Source: Armatimonadota bacterium
Lineage (GTDB): Bacteria; Armatimonadota; JADLDR01
Direction of reading: 5' to 3'
Assembly (NCBI GenBank): GCA_020846535.1
Contig: JADLDR010000034.1
Location: 1-45,168 of the forward strand
Length of the DNA: 45,168 nt
Shown: positions 40,483-45,168 of the stretch, one piece after another
How positions within the stretch are numbered: position 1 is the stretch's first letter
How the letters are laid out: each line of letters starts with the position of its first letter
Translations under genes and position numbers: made by a program
The notes under the pieces: model-generated
Database searches by the model: none
What the model was told of the DNA's origin: nothing
What the model saw: the letters and a program-made list of their open reading frames with translations, nothing else

Positions 40483-41466
40483 TCAGGGCGTCTCCGGCGG
40501 GCCGCCCCTTGCGGCATTCTGGCCGATGCGGCTTCGGGACAGACGGGCTTGCTGGGTCTCCTGGCCGGTTTCTTCCAGGAAGCGGGCCACCGGCAGGGCA
40601 GGGTCGAGGGAGGTCACCAGGCACAGCCCTTCGTCCGGATGCCATCCCAGGTCGATGCGGTTTTCCCATCTGGCCCGCATGTCCGGCCCCCAGATCTGGA
40701 GGACGCTGGAGGGCAGGATGCGGTAGTCCAGGTCGGCGCGGAATACCAGGACATCATCGGGGCCGGTGATCATGGCCGCATCGCGCCCGGCGGGGTCTAC
40801 GGCCAGGACGGGCGGGCGGTAGCTAGAGATCGCGATCCAGTAGCCGTGGCGGTAGGCGTGAGACCGGATGGCGGAAACGCCGGGTGCGGCGGTCGGAAAG
40901 AGTACCAGTTCCGCCTCCTGGCGGGCCAGGGCCTCCCATCCCTCCTCGAAAAAGACATCGAAGCAGATCTGGATGCCCACGCGCCCGAAATCCAGGTCGA
41001 AGACCGGAAAATTTCGACCCGGGGTGATGCCGTTCTCCATGGACCCGTCATCCATCAGGACGGGAAAGACCTTGTGGTAGAGGCCGGCCACCTCTCCCTG
41101 CCTGTCGAGGAGGACAACGGAATTGGTGACAGTGTCCCCATCGCTGAGACGCAGGGGGACGGCGATATGGGTTTGCCAGGCGCGGGCGCGGCCTGCCATG
41201 GCGGAGACGATCTCCCCGTCGATGGGCTGAGGGGCCATGCATGGATCGCTGGTCGACTGGGCGAAGTGTTCGGGCAAAAGCGCGATATCGAGCCGCCAGC
41301 CGCGAGCTTGCGCCTCACGCGCCATCGCATCCACCCGCGCCAGACCGTCGGCCAGGAGCTGGGCGGCCGTGGGAATATCGGGAGAGCCGGGCGGATACCA
41401 TTTCGGGCCGGAAAAGGTGCAGGTTCCGATCACGGCGGGCCGGGGGCCGGGACGGCGCAAACTCAT
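40483..41466 (-). CDS. Nitrilase-superfamily carbon-nitrogen hydrolase
   Basis: A 327-residue enzyme with the complete Glu-Lys-Cys triad: LLPEHF (Glu66), LYHKVFP (Lys132) and GIQICFDVFF (Cys168). Such enzymes hydrolyse amides, carbamoyl groups or nitriles. The C-terminal ~60 residues beyond the core (from about 265) are extra. The start at 41466 overlaps the stop of the DUF4838 gene as ATGA, with AGGAGG 9 nt upstream, so translation is coupled. Placement among polysaccharide genes suggests action on an amidated sugar or on nitrogen released from one, but the substrate is unknown. Confidence 0.88.
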   Translation of the reverse strand: MSLRRPGPRPAVIGTCTFSGPKWYPPGSPDIPTAAQLLADGLARVDAMAREAQARGWRLDIALLPEHFAQSTSDPCMAPQPIDGEIVSAMAGRARAWQTHIAVPLRLSDGDTVTNSVVLLDRQGEVAGLYHKVFPVLMDDGSMENGITPGRNFPVFDLDFGRVGIQICFDVFFEEGWEALARQEAELVLFPTAAPGVSAIRSHAYRHGYWIAISSYRPPVLAVDPAGRDAAMITGPDDVLVFRADLDYRILPSSVLQIWGPDMRARWENRIDLGWHPDEGLCLVTSLDPALPVARFLEETGQETQQARLSRSRIGQNAARGGPPETP

Positions 41467-43820
41467 GGCCGGGCCTCCTTCGGGCTATAGAGAAACAATC
41501 GGGCGATGACGCCTTCGGCGGCCTGGGCCAGCGACAGGCTGGTGCTGACCCGGACGGCGATGGCGTTCGACTGCCCCGGGCGGATCATATCGGTCACGTC
41601 CAGCTCCATCTGGGCCGGGCGGATGTAGGCTTCCAGGTAGGGCCGGTAGCCCGCGTACTGGCCGTTCACCCAGCACCAGGCTTCCGCCACCACGGTCGGC
41701 GCATAGAGCATGATCTTCTTGCCCTTCGCGGAGGCGGGCACATCCACCTTCAGGCGGTACCACATATACCCCGTATATGGGCGGCCACGGCTGTCCAGGT
41801 AGCCCTGGAGATAGAAGGGCCGGGTGGTCGCGACAGGTTCCCAGTCCTCTTCCCTGAAATCGGGTCGCTGCCACTCGCCGAAAACGCCCTCATCGTAGGG
41901 GTCGGTTTTGAAGGGCGCCTGCTCCGGCAGGAGGGCGATCAGGTCTCCGGTCTTGCCGCCGGTTTTGCCGGCCAGGGACTCATAGAAAGCTTTCCGGGCC
42001 GTCACGCCCCAGTACCAGATGCCGGTATGGTAGCCCTCCTCATCGGGCCAGATGAAGAAGGAGTTGATGGCGTGAAGCTGCTGGCGCAGTTCCATGATGG
42101 CCGACGCCTGGCGGGCGGCCTCCGGCCAGTCAGCGGACGCTTCGGCGCGGGACATCGCCATGTACCTCTTCAGATGCTCGTAAATCAGGCGGTCGGCGCG
42201 GACATGCAGCTTGGCCCGCTCCGTATCGGCAGCTTCCTCCGCCTGCCGGATCGCTTGATCGAGTGTTTCCATCATCTCCGGAGTATAGACAAAGGGCATA
42301 ACGCGGTCTTCGTGCCCGTGGAGGGGCGTTTTTTCGAGGGCCTCCTCGATGGCGTTGTAGAAAGCCCGCATGGGGCGAGCGGCCCTGCCGTACCACCGGG
42401 TGTAGAAGTCGCCCAGGATGGCGTCCGCGTCGGCATCGGCGTTCCACTCCAACTGCGCCCTCAGGTAGCGGCCCGGGATGCTGGCTTCGGCCCAGATGTT
42501 GCGGGTTTCGTCCGCAAAGCCCAGCACACCCCATTTCTTCATCAGGGGGAAATCGCGGCGCAGCTTGCGGGCCATCGGCAGAGGCGTCAGGCCGGAAACG
42601 AGCATCCCGTAGTTGTAGCCGTAAATCCAAACATTGGGGCATATCTCAGCCCACTTTTTGAGCATCTGCCCCTGAAGCGTCTTTTGCCAGCAGCGGTCGT
42701 CATCATAGGCGTGGAGGGTGCAGCTCCAGATGGCGGCGAACATGATCACCAGGTGGTCGTTCAGCTTCATGCCCTGGGGCGGGATGTCCCGGTTGGCATA
42801 GCCGTTGGTGGCGATATAGACATGGGGAAACTCTTCCCGCACCTCCGCAGTCACCTTATTGACAAAGGCGAACCACTCTTCGCTGGTACTCATCTCCCCC
42901 GGCACGCCCGGCCTGCCGCCGAGTTCGACAAAGCCCTGGTTGAGCTTCACGGTTTCGGGGTTAAAGTCCCGGGGCAGCCCGTCGTCCGGGGCGAAACCGT
43001 AGGAATTGGCGTTCGGATTTTTGCGGAAATAGTCCTTGATGATATTGGCGGCGATCTCGACCGCCTTCGGATGGGTCAGATTGGGCAGGTGGGGGTTGCG
43101 CGTGCCGTCCAGGTTGAGGGCGAAATACTCGGGATGCTCCTTGAAAACTTTCTCGTCCCCCACGACATTGCGAACCGAGCTGTCGCCCGGGGTGGCGAAG
43201 AACTCCTCCGGGTTCATCTTGTTCCGGATTTTCCACCGGCGTTCCTGCTCCAGCAGCTCCGGCTTGGCGTGCAGCCACCAGTTCCGCATCACGAAATCGG
43301 GCTTCTCCAGAATCTGCATTTCGGGAAAAGCGACTGTATTCTCCTGCGGCACATCCTCCCCGAAGTCTCCCGGCATGAACCAGCGCACCCCCAGGCGGCG
43401 CAGGAATTCGTAGACCGCGTATTCCGTGCCATGATAGGGGCCTTCGTCGTTACCGGCCAGAACCAGGCGGCTGCCCTTGCAGAGGATGAGAAAGCCTTCT
43501 TCCCTACGGGCATGGCTCAGCCCTTCCGGGATTTTGGCCTTCATCGCCCGGGTCAGCTTGCTTTGGCCGACCAGGATAGCCGCCCCTTTGGGGCTGGCGC
43601 TGTCGAAAACGATCTCCAGATTGGCCCCGGTCATCTTCCGGAGGTAGGTTTGCAGATCTTCCGCCGCCAGCCGGGCTTTCTCACTTGCGCCTTCCGCCGT
43701 CACGATCACCGCTTCTGGCTGGCCTTTTTCGACAAGCACCAGATCTTTGGCCTGCGTAGGTGCAGAGATGGTGAGGAATGCCAGCGCACCTATAGAGAAA
43801 ATCGCCACCACCTTCGTCAT
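41463..43820 (-). CDS. Secreted DUF4838 glycoside-hydrolase-like protein
   Basis: A 785-residue exported protein with a signal peptide (VAIFSIGALAFLTISAPTQA). The N-terminal domain resembles the GH67 alpha-glucuronidase N-terminal region (ARLAAEDLQTYLRKMTG; GTEYAVYEFLRRLGVRWFMPG). The DUF4838 TIM-barrel-like core follows (NSYGFAPDDG near 260-300; VWIYGYNYGM; WGVLGFADE). The C-terminus carries a jelly-roll sugar-binding domain as in GH2 enzymes (MWYRLKVDVP; AWCWVNGQYAGY; IRPGQSNAIAVRV). The start at 43820 has AGGAGG 7 nt upstream and directly follows the previous stop (TAAATG). It is probably a polysaccharide-degrading enzyme; catalytic residues are not assigned. Confidence 0.85.
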   Translation of the reverse strand: MTKVVAIFSIGALAFLTISAPTQAKDLVLVEKGQPEAVIVTAEGASEKARLAAEDLQTYLRKMTGANLEIVFDSASPKGAAILVGQSKLTRAMKAKIPEGLSHARREEGFLILCKGSRLVLAGNDEGPYHGTEYAVYEFLRRLGVRWFMPGDFGEDVPQENTVAFPEMQILEKPDFVMRNWWLHAKPELLEQERRWKIRNKMNPEEFFATPGDSSVRNVVGDEKVFKEHPEYFALNLDGTRNPHLPNLTHPKAVEIAANIIKDYFRKNPNANSYGFAPDDGLPRDFNPETVKLNQGFVELGGRPGVPGEMSTSEEWFAFVNKVTAEVREEFPHVYIATNGYANRDIPPQGMKLNDHLVIMFAAIWSCTLHAYDDDRCWQKTLQGQMLKKWAEICPNVWIYGYNYGMLVSGLTPLPMARKLRRDFPLMKKWGVLGFADETRNIWAEASIPGRYLRAQLEWNADADADAILGDFYTRWYGRAARPMRAFYNAIEEALEKTPLHGHEDRVMPFVYTPEMMETLDQAIRQAEEAADTERAKLHVRADRLIYEHLKRYMAMSRAEASADWPEAARQASAIMELRQQLHAINSFFIWPDEEGYHTGIWYWGVTARKAFYESLAGKTGGKTGDLIALLPEQAPFKTDPYDEGVFGEWQRPDFREEDWEPVATTRPFYLQGYLDSRGRPYTGYMWYRLKVDVPASAKGKKIMLYAPTVVAEAWCWVNGQYAGYRPYLEAYIRPAQMELDVTDMIRPGQSNAIAVRVSTSLSLAQAAEGVIARLFLYSPKEARP

Positions 43821-44897
43821 TTAGAAACCTCCTGTCAGAGCGATTTTATGTTTCAGCCACCGCGCCATCCAGCCATAGATGATATCGGCCTCGAAGTGGT
43901 CGTGCGGGCCGCTGTACATGAAATTGCTGAACCGCTCCGGCAGGCCCATCCGGGCATAAAGCTCTGCTGTGAGATCGCAGCATTCGGGGATGCCGGAGGC
44001 GTCCTGGAAGCAATCGTCATGCCAGCCGGAGACATTCAGGAACGGGCGGGGGAAGAGCAGGGCGAGGATTTCGTGCCAGTCGCAGGGAGGCGGCGTGTCC
44101 TCGCGGTAATAGCGGGCCAGGGCGGGCATGTAAAGGAATCCTTCGTCCCGCGCCCATCGCGAAGGACTATTGAAAGGGGCGACATTGCAATCGGTTCTGA
44201 AGGGGATGAAGCCGCAGCTCGATGCGGAGGCGAAGATGCGTTCATCGAAGGCGGCGGCCATGATCGTCCAGTGGCCGCCCAGCGAATGTCCCAGCGCCCC
44301 GATGCGCCCGGTATCGATAAAATCGAGGGTTTCCAGGTAATCGACCGCCCTGGACGCCTCGTAAGCGTATTTGCCCAGGATCGACCAGCCCGGGTTAGTT
44401 TCGTAAAAGGGCCGGGTATCGAAAACGGACTGGTGGGGGCCGACGCGCTCGCCCATCACCGGGCCGTCCGGGGCCAGGACGGCAAAACCATGGGAGGGAA
44501 GGATGCGGGCGGTCTCCATGTCAGGGTAGCCCGGACAGTTCCAGCAGTATTCCTTGCCGCCCGCGCAGGTTCCGTGCAGGGCCAGGACAACCGGCAGAGG
44601 GGCATCGAACCGCTCCGGGAAGGTCAGATAGGCCCGCACCCGGTCGCCCGGCTCCACGGAATATTCCACCGTGCGGCGGATGAGACTGTCGTGCTGCTCC
44701 TCGGCCCGAACGGACGGCTCCAGGGCGCACCGCCTCAGGGGAAACGGCCCCAGCAGGCTGAGGAGCGCCCGCTCGATCTGTGCCCGTCGGATTTCCCAAT
44801 CAGCAGCCATCCGGACGGCAACCGGCCCGGTCGGGCTTTCGTATTGAAATAGATCCTTGAAGGGCCAGTGGTAACGAATGACGGGTTGATCGGGCAT
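43821..44897 (-). CDS. Alpha/beta hydrolase, dienelactone/acetyl-xylan-esterase family
   Basis: A 358-residue enzyme. LPVVLALHGTCAG provides the oxyanion segment, GALGHSLGGHW the serine nucleophile elbow, RPFLNVSGWHDD the acid strand and YSGPHDHFE the catalytic histidine. No signal peptide is visible. The start at 44897 has AGGAGG 5 nt upstream; the frame back to 45011 crosses the intergenic gap. It is directly followed by the DUF4838 gene and preceded by a sugar isomerase gene, suggesting removal of acyl groups from imported sugar or carbohydrate fragments. It is related in type, though not closely, to the esterase at 12486-14378. Confidence 0.88.
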   Translation of the reverse strand: MPDQPVIRYHWPFKDLFQYESPTGPVAVRMAADWEIRRAQIERALLSLLGPFPLRRCALEPSVRAEEQHDSLIRRTVEYSVEPGDRVRAYLTFPERFDAPLPVVLALHGTCAGGKEYCWNCPGYPDMETARILPSHGFAVLAPDGPVMGERVGPHQSVFDTRPFYETNPGWSILGKYAYEASRAVDYLETLDFIDTGRIGALGHSLGGHWTIMAAAFDERIFASASSCGFIPFRTDCNVAPFNSPSRWARDEGFLYMPALARYYREDTPPPCDWHEILALLFPRPFLNVSGWHDDCFQDASGIPECCDLTAELYARMGLPERFSNFMYSGPHDHFEADIIYGWMARWLKHKIALTGGF

Positions 44898-44965
44898 CCA
44901 AACCTCCTGGTGAGTAATAATAGAATGATGCAAGGCGGAAGATCTATCCGGTGACGCGGGCTGGG

Positions 44966-45168
44966 TTATGTTAAAGAATTCCCCCGTAATTTCGCGCCCA
45001 GCATGCCGCACAGGTAGATGTAAGCCTCCTCCGTATAGCGGGGGAGGTTTTGCGGGTCTTCGACTTCCAGTTCCACGGTCAGGCCGCCCCGGTAGCCTGC
45101 CTCTTTGAGGGCGGCGAGAATGGCGGATAAATCGATTTCGCCCCGCCCTATACCGACCGAGGCCGTTC
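44966..45168 (-). CDS. Sugar phosphate isomerase/epimerase, C-terminal part (cut by window edge)
   Basis: The last 67 codons of a gene that continues beyond the window. The visible protein (VGIGRGEIDLSAILAALKEAG, YRGGLTVELEVEDPQNLPRY, EEAYIYL) is the classic end of xylose-isomerase-like TIM-barrel epimerases, where G-x-G-x-I-D-x-x-x-I-L and V-x-E-L-E occur. It ends with TAA at 44966, 68 bp upstream of the hydrolase start, on the same strand, so it probably belongs to the same operon. Confidence 0.8.
   Translation of the reverse strand, partial: TASVGIGRGEIDLSAILAALKEAGYRGGLTVELEVEDPQNLPRYTEEAYIYLCGMLGAKLRGNSLT

Noticed and set aside
41241..44852. 1203-codon open frame on the plus strand
   Set aside because: It lies opposite the DUF4838 and hydrolase genes, which have strong motifs, coupled starts and ribosome sites. 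Its protein is low-complexity (Gly/Arg/His-rich) with no domain. Long antisense frames are expected at this GC content.
1..45168. tRNA, rRNA, CRISPR arrays and prophage genes
   Set aside because: Looked for conserved tRNA T-loops, regularly spaced repeats and phage structural genes; none was recognised by eye.

Overview
The window (about 60% GC by eye) reads as chromosome from an uncultured, environmental, heterotrophic bacterium. Almost every gene has a strong AGGAG/AGGAGG ribosome binding site. The gene content includes a RicT/PSP1 protein, ECF-type sigma factors, an alpha-2-macroglobulin carrying a GspG-like segment, a DUF4838 glycoside-hydrolase-like protein, a CehA-type metallohydrolase, FG-GAP and NHL propellers, and a Golvesin-type C-terminal domain. 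This mixture fits Armatimonadota best, or a Planctomycetota/PVC-like lineage. Without a marker gene the phylum is an inference. No tRNA, rRNA or CRISPR array was seen.

Layout. 0.3-3.6 kb (minus strand): a four-gene block, ARPP-1-like protein, short conserved-domain protein, unknown protein and ADP-ribosylglycohydrolase, which looks like an ADP-ribose/NAD-related conflict or repair cassette. 3.6-5.0 kb: a sigma factor and a soluble zinc-finger partner. 5.0-7.4 kb: AAC(3)-like and GNAT acetyltransferases among dispersed palindromic repeats. 7.9-9.5 kb: a decayed IS66-family element (matching 15-bp ends, frameshift, internal deletion) next to the tail of a second transposase. 9.6-11.5 kb: an ECF sigma factor, a small helical protein and RicT in one operon. 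11.5-12.5 kb: a gene-poor stretch holding an AT-rich island bounded by inverted GGAGGGTGT-type repeats. 12.5-15.1 kb: a two-lobed alpha/beta hydrolase and an unknown protein. 15.3-20.0 kb: a 1576-residue alpha-2-macroglobulin, followed by a hairpin terminator and a sigma-70 promoter for a MNT/HEPN pair. 20.9-22.6 kb: a secreted pectate-lyase-3-type beta-helix protein. 22.6-23.1 kb: an intergenic region rich in RNA-like stems.

23.1-29.4 kb (plus strand) is a tightly coupled five-gene operon: a membrane-anchored propeller, a membrane-anchored NHL propeller, an ABC ATPase (apparently starting at CTG within a CTGA overlap), an ABC-2 permease fused to a cysteine-less thioredoxin fold, and a permease fused to a TPR-like tail. 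29.6-31.4 kb: an orphan N6-adenine methyltransferase and a remnant of a Uma2-family endonuclease. 31.4-35.8 kb: a fusion of a YihY/BrkB membrane domain to a CehA-like metallohydrolase, a frameshifted MobA-like nucleotidyltransferase and a HAD-IIA phosphatase. 36.0-37.5 kb: a radical-SAM/SPASM maturase-like protein that keeps its SPASM cysteines but has lost the CxxxCxxC triad, behind a near-consensus promoter and a tiny Cys-rich reading frame. 37.5-45.2 kb (minus strand): a coupled polysaccharide-utilisation-like operon of sugar-phosphate isomerase (cut by the window edge), alpha/beta hydrolase, DUF4838 protein, nitrilase-family hydrolase and a secreted FG-GAP propeller.

The most unusual items are the cluster-less SPASM protein, the propeller/ABC/redoxin/TPR operon, the YihY-CehA fusion, the GspG-like insert in the macroglobulin and the ADP-ribose cassette.
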